Assembly (NCBI RefSeq): GCF_011043775.1
Contig: NZ_JAAKXY010000009.1
Span: forward strand, 40,905 to 104,904
Reading direction: 5' to 3'
Length of the DNA stretch: 64,000 nt
Origin: Natronolimnobius sp. AArcel1
Lineage (GTDB): Archaea; Halobacteriota; Halobacteria; Halobacteriales; Natrialbaceae
Position numbers and translations under genes: made by a program. The notes under the pieces are model-generated. The model did not search any database and was not told where the DNA came from. It worked only from the letters and a program-made list of their open reading frames with translations. Each line of letters starts with the position of its first letter. Position 1 is the stretch's first letter. Shown piece after piece: positions 37,701 to 46,050 of this stretch.

Positions 37701-37757
37701 GTCGCACAGCGGAAACTGTTCGAGTTGCTGTTCGACGAACCCGCTGATGAGCAGTGA
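34746..37757 (+). CDS. Bat-type multidomain regulator: receiver-like, PAS, GAF and HTH_10
   Basis: A 1003-residue sensor-regulator. ATG 34746 was chosen over a GTG three codons upstream. N-terminal residues about 15-140 resemble a receiver domain (LRILVVGDSRRIETALNALT), but the position of the phospho-acceptor Asp reads CVVCEFG, so it is probably not phosphorylated. A PAS domain follows (DALVFVLAADGSITYASPAV), then a second PAS-like unit (IDALDDGIAVLEDDVIRLVN), two GAF-like regions, a bacterio-opsin activator domain and a C-terminal HTH_10 (LSERQLRTLEAAYYGGFFDW, then ISQPTFSRHLRVAQRKLF). This family senses oxygen, light or redox; the ligand here is unknown. Confidence 0.9.
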   Translation: MSDGSVRPVGEQLRILVVGDSRRIETALNALTTAFDAGELVREHTVSDALERLADADAGINSVVHCVVCEFGSDCTSLDDSQLRTLEQRTEVPIIIVTDGADIAAIDRALEVGATDVVNPGDSRALVATRVRNAARQFQLTVGRRASESDDRRSRAVLEQSDALVFVLAADGSITYASPAVESHLGYTASELERTSLKRIVHPDDRERTAEIVTAVSTEPLGSSERAVVRLGDGAHSWRRVELTCVNRLADPELAGIVVTATPTPGATDDTALERGEEPAASKFESGPEQATDTATAIDEHDRRALLESAIDALDDGIAVLEDDVIRLVNGTLVDLTESQTLVGADLEALFDADLAATIRERAQSPVVRWMEPVRGTLQTDGDTIPVDVVVTPLPGEDDWTLCLIRDRRQSPAAALETVGQTVSVLRQAESRPQIYRAVTDAIRACVASELAVWYRLESATLSAAAVARADDQPPAELPPIDREQVNTSRLACESPTAFDGAALESLLEQAGIRAERVLVVPIDERGVVLATSSDPMAFEALDLGPPTALADAAAVALDRLEATTTARDCRRTREHLETSLARERAVRDVERALLEAATRVDVETTLCEGLVSLAGEDGANGSSSDAADDRRTPVAGIDLAWVGRVATGSETISPRTWAGTDGAFLESLTGQVDPRADSPAGRTAATRDSTVIDDLEAVVRDQREPPPPLESALEAGMQSMVSIPIDNGDFQYGTLTAYATQPAAFDDSVRSTCEHLAQVAGYAIGALERKQALLADSVAELEIVVRDDTEPLSAIARGLDSRIDVRSVVPRSGGGSTVYCTVLEPTPDTLRAVADDLEAVAAVRFVGDGPDDGQPTPVEFTITDSTVAETLAEYGGVLRSITPAKSQSRLVIDLSSTVDVRAFVRTIDRAHSGTELLARRERDRSTPSARAFDTELRDRLSERQLRTLEAAYYGGFFDWPRASTGEDVAESLGISQPTFSRHLRVAQRKLFELLFDEPADEQ

Positions 37758-37991
37758 TCAACCACGGGTTATATCTGTGTACTATTGGCTCGATAAGCGG
37801 TAATCAAGTATTTATTCCACCCAGTTACAGACAGCGGATTGATCGATGAATTAGTATTGTTGTCCGCTGTTCAACTATTTCCGTATATAGCGTCTACGAC
37901 CATGTACTCCCAGTCGAATCACCCATTCAATGAGTGAGTCCCCGGTAACGACAACTTACATCGGTCATCCAGCCGGATGGCAGATGGACCA

Positions 37992-38711
37992 ATGAGCATC
38001 GACATCGCCGATGCGGAACCCGAAGTCGACGTTGACGTCGATGTCGAGGGCTCCGAACTCCAGACCCAGGCTGACGGTGGCATCGTTGCACAGTTGCGAC
38101 TTGACCACTCGGCGCTGTTCTTGCGTCCCACCCTCCGGCGCGCAACCGACATCTCGGTCGAACCCGACTACTGGACCACCGCCTCCTCCGGGCGCACACA
38201 GGTCTTCGTCACCGCCTACGGCTCGACGTTCGACGCCTTCGAAGCCGCCCTCGAGGTCGACTCGACCGTCGCAAACCCGGTACTGGTTGATCGCTACCCT
38301 GACCGTCGCGTCTATCGCCTCGAGCGGACCGATCGGACGCTCACGTTCGTCGACGAAACTGCAGACGCCGACGGACGCATCCTTGAGCTTTCGAGTTGTC
38401 GAAACGGCTGGTGTGTCCAGCTTCGATTCCCGACCCGAGACGATCTGGTCACGTTTAACGAGTACTGTCGTGGGCAAGGCATTTCACTAACTGTCGATCA
38501 CTTACGCGTCTCCGACGACGAGGACGACGGCGTCGTCGCCCTGACCGAAAAACAACAGGAACTTCTTGCGGTCGCCCACGAGGAAGGCTACTTCGACGTT
38601 CCTCGAGGCATCTCACAGGATGAACTGGCCGATAGACTCGGCGTCTCGAAGTCGGCCGTCTCCCAGCGTCTTCGCCGTGCGATTGGCGAACTCTGTGCGT
38701 CGACGCTGTAG
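37992..38711 (+). CDS. Bat-domain HTH_10 transcription regulator
   Basis: A 239-residue single-module relative of the preceding gene. ATG 37992 (MSIDIADAEPEVDVDVDVEG) was chosen; an ATG five codons upstream is also possible. The N-terminal two thirds is a bacterio-opsin-activator-like domain with TQVFVTAYGSTFDAFEAALE and RRVYRLERTDRTLTFVDETA. The HTH_10 is TEKQQELLAVAHEEGYFDVP, then LADRLGVSKSAVSQRLRRAI. It has no sensor domain. It is separated from the large regulator by 234 bp with AT-rich elements, so it has its own promoter region. Confidence 0.9.
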   Translation: MSIDIADAEPEVDVDVDVEGSELQTQADGGIVAQLRLDHSALFLRPTLRRATDISVEPDYWTTASSGRTQVFVTAYGSTFDAFEAALEVDSTVANPVLVDRYPDRRVYRLERTDRTLTFVDETADADGRILELSSCRNGWCVQLRFPTRDDLVTFNEYCRGQGISLTVDHLRVSDDEDDGVVALTEKQQELLAVAHEEGYFDVPRGISQDELADRLGVSKSAVSQRLRRAIGELCASTL

Positions 38712-38821
38712 TGCTCGAGTGCGAATATAATTTTGAACGTGTGCGAAAAGTGGCGTCCACAGCGCCCCGTTCGTGCTGTGGTGCAATCGTGACGAGCACT
38801 GCCTCACCAGGGCAGCGCGCG

Positions 38822-39001
38822 TTACTCGTCGTCGTCTTTCATCGAACCGAGCTGGGAGATCAACTCGTCGGTCGATGCATCGGATTCGAACGACATCTGC
38901 CCGTCGTGGTCGTTCTCGTGGACGTTGACAGCCTCGCCGTTGTCATCGTCGTCACTCGTGTGTTGCTGTTGCTCGGATTCATCGTAGCTACCAAAACCCA
39001 T
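38822..39001 (-). CDS. DUF5786 family small acidic protein
   Basis: A 59-residue protein. ATG 39001 gives MGFGSYDESEQQQHTSDDDD, the family's conserved start; a longer in-frame start at 39097 adds residues unlike the family. The middle has VNVHENDHDGQMSFESDAST and the end DELISQLGSMKDDDE. Members are small acidic haloarchaeal proteins without known function. Confidence 0.82.
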   Translation of the reverse strand: MGFGSYDESEQQQHTSDDDDNGEAVNVHENDHDGQMSFESDASTDELISQLGSMKDDDE

Positions 39002-39103
39002 ACCATACCTACCACCTCGCCCTTCAAAGGCGTGGCGGTTCTCGATCGCACCGTGATGTGATCGCACGTATTGGCTGCCCAACGAGACGGCACCCACAGG
39101 CGC

Positions 39104-41164
39104 TTACTTGAATCGGAGATACTGCCGATCATACTCCGGTTCACCCTGTCGCGGATGGATCGTAATAAACGATTCTGGCGCCATTTCCGCGAGTTCGGCT
39201 GGTAAATCCGCAAGCTCGGAATGCCAGCCCACGTCACCACGCCGTGGTGAAATACCGACGATCAGATCATCATCGCCTGCCTCATCCTCGAGTTGCGCGC
39301 GGAGGGTATCCCAACCATCGACGCCGGCGAACTCGGCTGTCGCGTCTACCTCGACGAGGTCAAACAGTTGTTCGAACTGGTGGGCCGACCCGTCGACGAC
39401 GAGGACGTTCAACTCGGCTCCGACACTCGCTGCGAGGTGTTTGACGAGATGGACTGCCTCGTAGAATCCCTCGTGGTGGTCCGCGCCGAGTGGCACTACG
39501 ACGTGTATTCGTCGCGTCGTGTTGATCGGATGGCCGAGCCGACTGATCAGGACTGGTCGCTTCGAGCGCTCGAGTACCTGGTCGATGATGCTTCCGAAGA
39601 TACGGTGCTGGAAGCTCTGTCGTGCATCCCAGCCCATGATAATCTGATCGGCTTGCACTTCCACAGCACCCTGGACAATCCCCGATGCAACGTTGTGATT
39701 GACGCGGGCTTCGGTTTCGACGGGAGTTTCTGCGGCGCTGCCCGCAGCCGCGAGTTCCTCGAGTTCGGTGGTGACGCCAGCAATGCGCTGTTCGGTTTCA
39801 TCTGCATCCTGTCCGGGCTGGACGACAGTCATGACGTGAACTGGCTCGTTGCCACTCTCACCTTTAATAACGAACGCAAGCTCCATCAACCGCTGTTGGA
39901 GTTCGGCGTTGTGCGAAAGTGGGAGCAAAATCGTTGGGTCTGTGGCGTCAGTGTCATCCTCCCCAACATCGCGCTCGAGTGCAAGTTGTGTTGCCGCTCG
40001 TTCGGTGAGCCATGGGCTTACGATGGCGGTGATGAGCAACATCAGCACCACCGCATTAAGCACTGCTGCATCGAACAACTCTGCTTCGAACCCAAGCAAC
40101 GTAATCGCCAGTGCAGCAGCAGCTTGGCCGGTTGAAAGCCCGAAAATAACGTTTCGCTCGTTTGCCGTATAGCCCTGTACGCGCGAGACGAGCCAGGCGG
40201 CGATCCCTTTCGTCACGAGCATGATACCGACGATGAAGACGGTAATCTGGATCGTCTCGAGGCCGTCGAAAATCACAGACGGGTCGACGAGCATCCCGAC
40301 GTGCAACAGGAAGAAGGGAACGAAAAAAGCGTTCCCGACGAATTCAATGCGGTTCATCAACGTCCCACCCGGTGGAATCAGCCGGTTGACGGCGATTCCG
40401 GCGACGAACGCACCGAGAATGGCTGAGAGATCAAGCAGTTCAGCAAGACTAGCTGCGGCGAAGATAGCGACCATCACGAACAAGAACTCAAAGTAACTCT
40501 CCTGACTGAACGTCTGGAAGAACCACCGAGAGAGTGGGGGAATAACGAACCAGGCCGCACCGAAGAGCAAGACGAGTGACAAGCCAACCTCTGCAAACAG
40601 CAGCGCCGAAAGCTCGCCGTCAACGGACCCCATTACAATCGCGAGGACGACCAGTGCAAGGGTATCCGTAAAGAGGATCCCGCCGAACACAGCTGTGACC
40701 GCACGATTCTTCGTTACTCCGAGTCGATTCACGATCGGATAGGCAAGCAGTGTGTGCGAGGCGAAGACGGCGGCGAGCAAAAGCGAGGCCCATTCGTTAA
40801 GACCCAACACGGTATACAACGCTGCAGAGCCGACGATAAACGGAATAAAGAAACTCGCCAGTCCGAAGAGTGCGGCGTTCTCTGGTGCTTCCTTGAACCC
40901 CCGGAGATCGAGCTCGAGACCGACCGTAAACAGCAAGTAGATCAGCCCGACTTCACCGAGCAACTCGATCGCATCGGAGTGACTGACGATCTCGAGGGCA
41001 TCGGGGCCAATAAGTGCGCCTATGAGAACGATACCGACGATTCCCGGCTGTCCGAACCGTTTGGCGAACAATGGGCCGATCAAGAACACAGCCATTGCGA
41101 CCGTAAAGACGAGTACCGGCTCCTCGAGCGGAATTGCTACGTCGGCAATGAACGTCGTGTACAT
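39104..41164 (-). CDS. Cation:proton antiporter (CPA2 type) with C-terminal Usp domains
   Basis: A 686-residue membrane protein from ATG 41164 (MYTTFIADVAIPLEEPVLVF); a longer frame to 41230 adds a non-membrane stretch. Residues about 15-395 contain about 12 hydrophobic segments with VGLIYLLFTVGLELDLRGFK and ILGAFVAGIAVNRLIPPGGT, typical of Na+/H+ antiporters of the KefB/NapA branch. The C-terminal 290 residues are two Usp-like domains (PTILLPLSHNAELQQRLMEL, then VQADQIIMGWDARQSFQHRI, and RRIHVVVPLGADHHEGFYEA), likely regulatory nucleotide-binding units. The function in Na+ or K+ export and pH balance is inferred. Confidence 0.9.
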   Translation of the reverse strand: MYTTFIADVAIPLEEPVLVFTVAMAVFLIGPLFAKRFGQPGIVGIVLIGALIGPDALEIVSHSDAIELLGEVGLIYLLFTVGLELDLRGFKEAPENAALFGLASFFIPFIVGSAALYTVLGLNEWASLLLAAVFASHTLLAYPIVNRLGVTKNRAVTAVFGGILFTDTLALVVLAIVMGSVDGELSALLFAEVGLSLVLLFGAAWFVIPPLSRWFFQTFSQESYFEFLFVMVAIFAAASLAELLDLSAILGAFVAGIAVNRLIPPGGTLMNRIEFVGNAFFVPFFLLHVGMLVDPSVIFDGLETIQITVFIVGIMLVTKGIAAWLVSRVQGYTANERNVIFGLSTGQAAAALAITLLGFEAELFDAAVLNAVVLMLLITAIVSPWLTERAATQLALERDVGEDDTDATDPTILLPLSHNAELQQRLMELAFVIKGESGNEPVHVMTVVQPGQDADETEQRIAGVTTELEELAAAGSAAETPVETEARVNHNVASGIVQGAVEVQADQIIMGWDARQSFQHRIFGSIIDQVLERSKRPVLISRLGHPINTTRRIHVVVPLGADHHEGFYEAVHLVKHLAASVGAELNVLVVDGSAHQFEQLFDLVEVDATAEFAGVDGWDTLRAQLEDEAGDDDLIVGISPRRGDVGWHSELADLPAELAEMAPESFITIHPRQGEPEYDRQYLRFK

Positions 41165-41959
41165 GGTGTCGTGTGTTTCCAGTGTCCTCGAAACCGGTGG
41201 GTACACCAACGTGGTGAGAGCAGGGAGCAACGTGGTGTCCAGCGTTTATCGTCCCAACTGAACCAGTGTACACACCGACCAGACCGGCATCTGCGGTCGA
41301 CTGTGCAGTGAGTTACAGTTGCTACTGTCGTGGTGGTTTCGAACCGTTGTTGTTCTGTCCTCGGTTTTAGGACGTATACTCGCCGTTGAGTGGTGGATAG
41401 CTAATAAAACGTTGGATTGCTGTAGTCAGTTCCCGGTTTTGACGACGTTCTGTGGCAACATTCCACACACAAAACGCCTGGAAAACACTATGTGCCAACC
41501 CCGTCGCGTTTTCGCGGCTTACGCCAGAGTAGTAGCTGATAACCAATCGATGCCAACGCTGTATCCCGCTGATATAGCTGCGTTGGCTTGACATACTTCG
41601 TTAAAAACGTTCAATATTGTTCTATAAAGTATCTCTCGAGCCTATTCATGAACATATGTTTTAAAATCAGTTCGAATGTTGTGACAGTCTCCTGCTAGTC
41701 ATGTTTTGGCTATCGTCCAACCGACATGGTCGTACAGCGTAGCTACTGTCCGTAGTAGCCAATCTATAGTAATGCCCGCGGCTTGCTTTGTCCTCTATCA
41801 TGCCCATGCACGCGCTCCGGCCGCGACGAAGTGTCGTGGACGTTCGACTAGCTAGCGATCGACGGTGCCCATTGACGCCCTCCCGACATGCGGCTACCCG
41901 TTCGCGACCGACTGCTGTGGCGACTTCGCCTGAGCGCTTGCTTGCACGGTGATTGACAG
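41165..41959. other. Long intergenic region before glmS, with a stem-loop
   Basis: This 795-bp gap is AT-rich around 41560-41780. It contains a perfect 8-bp inverted repeat GCCAACGC / GCGTTGGC at 41552-41559 and 41580-41587 with an inner TATC/GATA pairing, so a stem-loop RNA or a dyad protein site is possible. A 50-codon Arg-rich frame ends 8 bp before glmS (41800-41952) but has no recognisable product. No tRNA or other RNA gene was identified. Confidence 0.5.
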
Positions 41960-43777
41960 ATGTGTGGAATTATTGGTCACGTCGGCGACGGTAACGCACT
42001 TGAAACACTCATTACAGGACTCGAGAATCTCGAGTACCGCGGTTACGATTCGGCCGGAGTCGCCGTGCAGAACGGCTCCGGAATCAAGATTCAGAAACGC
42101 TCAGGGAAGGTCGAGGAACTGAAATCAGCAATCGACGACACGACGCTTACGGGGGAAATTGGCATCGGGCACACGCGCTGGAGCACGCATGGCCCACCAA
42201 CCGACGAAAACGCACACCCGCACACGGACGGCACGGAAGACGTTGCAGTCGTCCACAACGGGATTATCGAAAACTACGCTGAACTCAAGGAGTGGCTTCG
42301 CGCAAAAGGCTACGAGTTCACGAGCGACACCGACACCGAGGTCATCCCGCATCTCATCCAGTACTATCTCGACAGCGGAATGGACAGCGAGAGTGCCTTC
42401 CGAACGGCAATCGAGGAACTCGAGGGCAGCTATGCCGTCACGGTGATGATCTCTGACGAACACGTCCTTTATGCCGCCCGGAAAGGCTCACCACTGGTCG
42501 TCGGCGTCGAAGACGACGAGTTCTTCCTCGCCAGTGACGTTCCTGCGTTCCTCGAGTACACGGACAGCGTCGTCTATCTCGAGGATGGCGACGTTGTGAT
42601 CGTTGACAACGACGGCGTCGAGTTTACTGATCTCGCTGGAAACCCAATTCGGCGCGAACCCGAGACGGTCGAATGGGACCCCGAGCAGGCTGGCAAGGGG
42701 AAATTCGACCATTTCATGCTCAAAGAGATTTACGAGCAGCCGACCGCACTCTCTCAAGCCATCGAAGGTCGGGTCGATCCCGAAAACGGCCGAATCGCAC
42801 TCGAGGACCTCGAGTCGGGCACGTTCGGAGATATCGACAACGTTCAGCTCATCGCCTGTGGGACGTCCTATCACGCGGCGTTGTACGGCTCGCTGACGCT
42901 GAATCAGGCGGGGATCAAGTCGACAGCACTGCTCGCTAACGAGTACAGCGTTGCATCGCCGCCAATCAACGAAGACACGCTCGTCGTTGCCGTCACCCAA
43001 AGTGGTGAGACAGCAGATACACTGAATGCCCTCCGGCAGGCGAACGAGGCGGGTGCAAACACGCTCACCGTCACCAACGTTGTCGGCTCGACGGCTGCCC
43101 GCGAGGCCGACGACGCGCTGTTCATTCGTGCCGGCCCCGAAATCGGCGTCGCAGCCACGAAGACGTTCTCCTCGCAGGCAGTCATGCTCTCGCTGCTTGC
43201 CCAGCGCATCACTGAGGACGTTCATGGCACGCCTGCAACCACCAGAATCGAGTCGTACCTCTCAGAACTGGCCGAGATGCCGGACCAGATCGAGAACCTG
43301 CTCGAGACCTCCGATGCCGAGTATCTCGCCAGCCGGTACGAACAGAGCCAGTCGTACTTCTTTATCGGGCGTGGCCTTGGCTTCCCGGTCGCGCTCGAGG
43401 GCGCGTTGAAATTCAAGGAAATTACCTACGAACACGCAGAAGGGTTCGCCTCGGGTGAACTCAAACACGGGCCGCTGGCGCTGGTCACTCCCGAGACACC
43501 GGTCTTCGCAGTCTTTACCGGCGAAGAAGACGAGAAGACGCTGAAAAATGCTGAGGAAGCCCAGACGCGTGGCGCACCCGTCGTCGCAGTGTGTCCTGAA
43601 GGCCACCGTGCTGTTGACGTTGCTGACGCACACCTCGAGATTCCCGACACCGACTCCGACCTCGCTGGATTGCTCGCCAACGTCCAGTTGCAACTGGTCT
43701 CGTACTACGCGGCAGACCTGCTCGAGCGCCCGATTGACAAACCGCGGAACCTCGCAAAGAGCGTCACTGTCGAGTAA
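41960..43777 (+). CDS. glmS: Glutamine-fructose-6-phosphate aminotransferase
   Basis: A 605-residue enzyme making glucosamine-6-phosphate from fructose-6-phosphate and glutamine. The N-terminal glutaminase starts MCGIIGHVGDGNALETLITG, with Cys2 as nucleophile after Met removal; other marks are YRGYDSAGVAVQNG and GHTRWSTHGPPTDENAHPHT. Two SIS sugar-isomerase domains follow (QLIACGTSYHAALYG, then VAVTQSGETADTLNALRQAN; and YFFIGRGLGFPVALEGALKF with ASGELKHGPLALVTPE). The C-terminus RNLAKSVTVE is canonical. It opens the UDP-GlcNAc pathway; glmU-like and glmM genes lie downstream on the other strand. Confidence 0.97.
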   Translation: MCGIIGHVGDGNALETLITGLENLEYRGYDSAGVAVQNGSGIKIQKRSGKVEELKSAIDDTTLTGEIGIGHTRWSTHGPPTDENAHPHTDGTEDVAVVHNGIIENYAELKEWLRAKGYEFTSDTDTEVIPHLIQYYLDSGMDSESAFRTAIEELEGSYAVTVMISDEHVLYAARKGSPLVVGVEDDEFFLASDVPAFLEYTDSVVYLEDGDVVIVDNDGVEFTDLAGNPIRREPETVEWDPEQAGKGKFDHFMLKEIYEQPTALSQAIEGRVDPENGRIALEDLESGTFGDIDNVQLIACGTSYHAALYGSLTLNQAGIKSTALLANEYSVASPPINEDTLVVAVTQSGETADTLNALRQANEAGANTLTVTNVVGSTAAREADDALFIRAGPEIGVAATKTFSSQAVMLSLLAQRITEDVHGTPATTRIESYLSELAEMPDQIENLLETSDAEYLASRYEQSQSYFFIGRGLGFPVALEGALKFKEITYEHAEGFASGELKHGPLALVTPETPVFAVFTGEEDEKTLKNAEEAQTRGAPVVAVCPEGHRAVDVADAHLEIPDTDSDLAGLLANVQLQLVSYYAADLLERPIDKPRNLAKSVTVE

Positions 43778-44163
43778 CGAGAATCAGCTGTTGCGTTTTC
43801 TGGTACCTGTCCGGAGAGAGTAGAATCGTTCTCAGCGGCACCGACGGCTATGGTCGGCCCGACAGAGAACGGCACTCGAGTCCGAGTCTTCGAGGTCGCA
43901 GGACGACAGCCACCCCCGTAGCAGTCGTCCACACGACGTCACCGGCGACTCGTACTCGGTGTCGGAATCGGATCGGAGGGACGTACTGATCGAGTAATGG
44001 TGTGGTACCGATCGACACCCTCCACGTAGACTACCCGCTCGGAGTTACATAAAGCCCACACTTGATTGATACGGTGGTGGGCGCTCGAGACCGTTTCGCG
44101 CCCCTATTCCCGAGTGTTCGTTCGAGAGAAAACAGCCGACAAAAACGAACCGTCGTCCCGTCG
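43778..44163. other. Intergenic gap between glmS and the glmU-like gene
   Basis: These 386 bp lie between convergent genes. No protein-like frame longer than about 25 codons is supported, and no RNA gene was recognised. Confidence 0.5.
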
Positions 44164-45345
44164 CTACCGATCGCGGTCGACCGTTTCACCCGGACGCGTC
44201 GTCGCGCCAGTCTCGAGTTTGAGCCCCGGCGTGAGACTCGTGTTGATGCCGGTCTTAACGTCGTCGCCTGCGACAATGCCGAACTTTCGGCGGCCGGTCG
44301 AGACTCGCTCACCTTTGACAGTGAATTTGATGTCTGCGTCGTCGTGTCGGAGGTTACCGACCGTGGTTCCGGCACCGAAGTTCACGTCGCGCCCAAGCAC
44401 ACTGTCACCGACGTACGAGAGGTGACCAACCGTTGCACCCGGCGAGAGCACGCTGTTTTTCACCTCGACTGCGTGGCCGACTTTCGCGCCTTCGTCGATC
44501 AACGTCGCACCGCGGACGTACGCGTTCGGCCCGACGGTCGCCCCTGAGCGGATCAACACTGGCCCTTCGATGACCACACCCGACTCGACCGTCGCGCCTT
44601 CTTCGACGACGACCGCCCCCTCGAGTCGCGCCTGATCGCTGACCTCGCCGTCGATGCGTCGCTCGAGCGTCCCGAGTTTCCACTCGTTTGCCTCGAGCAG
44701 TTCCCAGGGGCGGCCAACGTCCATCCAGCGATTGAGCGTGACCGGCGAGACGGCGTACTCGTCGATAACCTGTGCGAGCACGTCCGTGATCTCGTGTTCA
44801 CCGCGCTCGCTTGCAGGCACCTCGAGCCAGGCGCGGGCTTCCTCAGGGAAGGCGTACGCGCCAGCGTTCGCGAGATTTGTCGGTGGATCGTCCGGTTTCT
44901 CAACGATATCCGTGACCGTGCCATCGGTCGTACTCAACACGCCGTAGTTCTGTGGCTGGTCGACTTCGATTGCACAGACGGCCGGGCAGCGATCAAACAG
45001 TTGCTCGACCGCGGCTGGATCGTAGAGATTGTCGCCGTTGAGAACGGCGAACGCGCCGTCGATATACTCTCGAGCGGCGTTGACCGCGTCGGCCGTCCCG
45101 GACTGTTCTTCCTGGACGGCGTAGTTGATCGGAACATCGCGATACTCCGCCCCGAAATGCTCTCGGACCGTGTCTGCCTCGTAGCCGACGACGAGGACGA
45201 CCTCGTCGGCTCCGGCATCGATTGCGGCGTCGACGGTGTGAGCCGCCATCGGCCGGTCAGCAACCGGAAGCATCGGTTTCGGCACTGCTGCAGACAGCGG
45301 TCGGATCCGCGTTCCTTCGCCCGCCGCGAGAACGACAGCTTGCAT
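44164..45345 (-). CDS. glmU: Bifunctional sugar-1-phosphate nucleotidylyltransferase/acetyltransferase
   Basis: A 393-residue protein. The N-terminal nucleotidyltransferase begins MQAVVLAAGEGTRIRPLSAA (with the GxGTRxRPLT-type loop) and continues PKPMLPVADRPM, with VPINYAVQEEQSGTADAVNA, AFAVLNGDNLY and IVEKPDDPPTNLANAGAYAF. The C-terminal 150 residues are hexapeptide repeats of a left-handed beta helix (GATVGPNAYVRGATLIDEGA, DDDVKTGINTSLTPGLKL-type turns). This matches archaeal GlmU-like proteins that acetylate GlcN-1-P and make UDP-GlcNAc. Substrate cannot be proved from sequence, but the glmS and glmM neighbours support it. Confidence 0.9.
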   Translation of the reverse strand: MQAVVLAAGEGTRIRPLSAAVPKPMLPVADRPMAAHTVDAAIDAGADEVVLVVGYEADTVREHFGAEYRDVPINYAVQEEQSGTADAVNAAREYIDGAFAVLNGDNLYDPAAVEQLFDRCPAVCAIEVDQPQNYGVLSTTDGTVTDIVEKPDDPPTNLANAGAYAFPEEARAWLEVPASERGEHEITDVLAQVIDEYAVSPVTLNRWMDVGRPWELLEANEWKLGTLERRIDGEVSDQARLEGAVVVEEGATVESGVVIEGPVLIRSGATVGPNAYVRGATLIDEGAKVGHAVEVKNSVLSPGATVGHLSYVGDSVLGRDVNFGAGTTVGNLRHDDADIKFTVKGERVSTGRRKFGIVAGDDVKTGINTSLTPGLKLETGATTRPGETVDRDR

Positions 45346-45509
45346 GCGGACAGTGTACGGCGATTCATGGGATAATTATACGGGTTCTACTCGTGCGTAT
45401 AACTGTTCACGCATCCGACCGCCTGAGGCTACCCAGCTGGGTCATTTCTGTATGCGAGACCGAATCTGTTCGGGGCCTCCAGTCGTCTGTGTCGGGCGCG
45501 ACAGAGTGG

Positions 45510-45620
45510 TCAGTTGCGTTTCTCCGCAACCACCCAGTATTCCGCGTCTGAAATACAGTATTTCCCGTCAGTAATATCGTATTTCTCGAGTGTGAGCCCC
45601 TCACACGCTTGATTTGACAT
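45510..45620 (-). CDS. Possible 36-residue ORF with 7-residue repeats
   Basis: The frame from ATG 45620 reads MSNQACEGLTLEKYDITDGK and continues YCISDAEYWVVAEKRN. It includes three consecutive similar heptads, EKYDITD, GKYCISD and AEYWVVA, encoded by about 21-bp tandem DNA repeats. No known family. It may instead be a non-coding repeat, so the call is tentative. Confidence 0.3.
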   Translation of the reverse strand: MSNQACEGLTLEKYDITDGKYCISDAEYWVVAEKRN

Positions 45621-45689
45621 GGGAGTATACAGAGGGGACGCTGTCGAAGAGACGCTGTAGGCACCGCGAACGGACCTGGTTATGCGGTC

Positions 45690-45699
45690 TATATTAAAT
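45690..45699 (+). promoter_or_regulatory. TATA-like box for the small zinc-finger gene
   Basis: TATATTAAAT lies 26-35 nt before the ATG at 45725, a strong match to a haloarchaeal TATA element. Confidence 0.55.
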
Positions 45700-45724
45700 A
45701 CCGTTCTGTGGCTACGAATTGTTG

Positions 45725-45934
45725 ATGTCGACCGAATCATCCGACGCGAAGTGGACGCCGATGACGTCTCGAGAAGCAACCAGCTCCCCTCGCTGTGTCA
45801 ACTGTGGGAATCAAGTTACCCCGCAGTTCGCCCGCGTCTTCGGTGACAACCGGGATGTCGTCCATGCGTGTCCTGACTGTGCGACCTACCGCGAAATGAA
45901 GACGTCCGATTTCATCCCGAAAGACGCCCGATAA
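45725..45934 (+). CDS. Small zinc-finger protein (DUF7563-like)
   Basis: A 69-residue protein from ATG 45725 (TTG codons directly upstream are less likely). It has a four-Cys zinc ribbon, SPRCVNCGNQVTPQFARVFG then VHACPDCATYREMKTSDF, preceded by a polar 25-residue arm. The pattern VNCGNQVTPQFARVFGDNRD recurs in short haloarchaeal zinc-finger proteins (annotated DUF7563, by recall). Role unknown; a nucleic-acid or regulatory function is only an inference. Confidence 0.8.
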   Translation: MSTESSDAKWTPMTSREATSSPRCVNCGNQVTPQFARVFGDNRDVVHACPDCATYREMKTSDFIPKDAR

Positions 45935-46050
45935 CGCTGTTTTCGCCTCTCTAGTCCGTCACGTCTGCCACCACCAGCGCAAAGGCACGCGAGTTCTGGT
46001 TCGTGTTCCGTCTTCTGAGCGCCTCGAGCGACTCGTATCCACGTCTCGCC

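Larger units (their letters stand above)
45346..45724. other. Intergenic gap with a short tandem repeat
   Basis: The 379 bp hold the tentative 36-codon frame, its roughly 21-bp repeats (about 45535-45595) and the promoter of the next gene. Nothing else was recognised. Confidence 0.5.

Noticed and set aside
41800..41952. A 50-codon Arg-rich frame ending 8 bp before glmS
   Set aside because: It is considered as a leader peptide, but the basic, low-complexity composition is opposite to haloarchaeal proteins.
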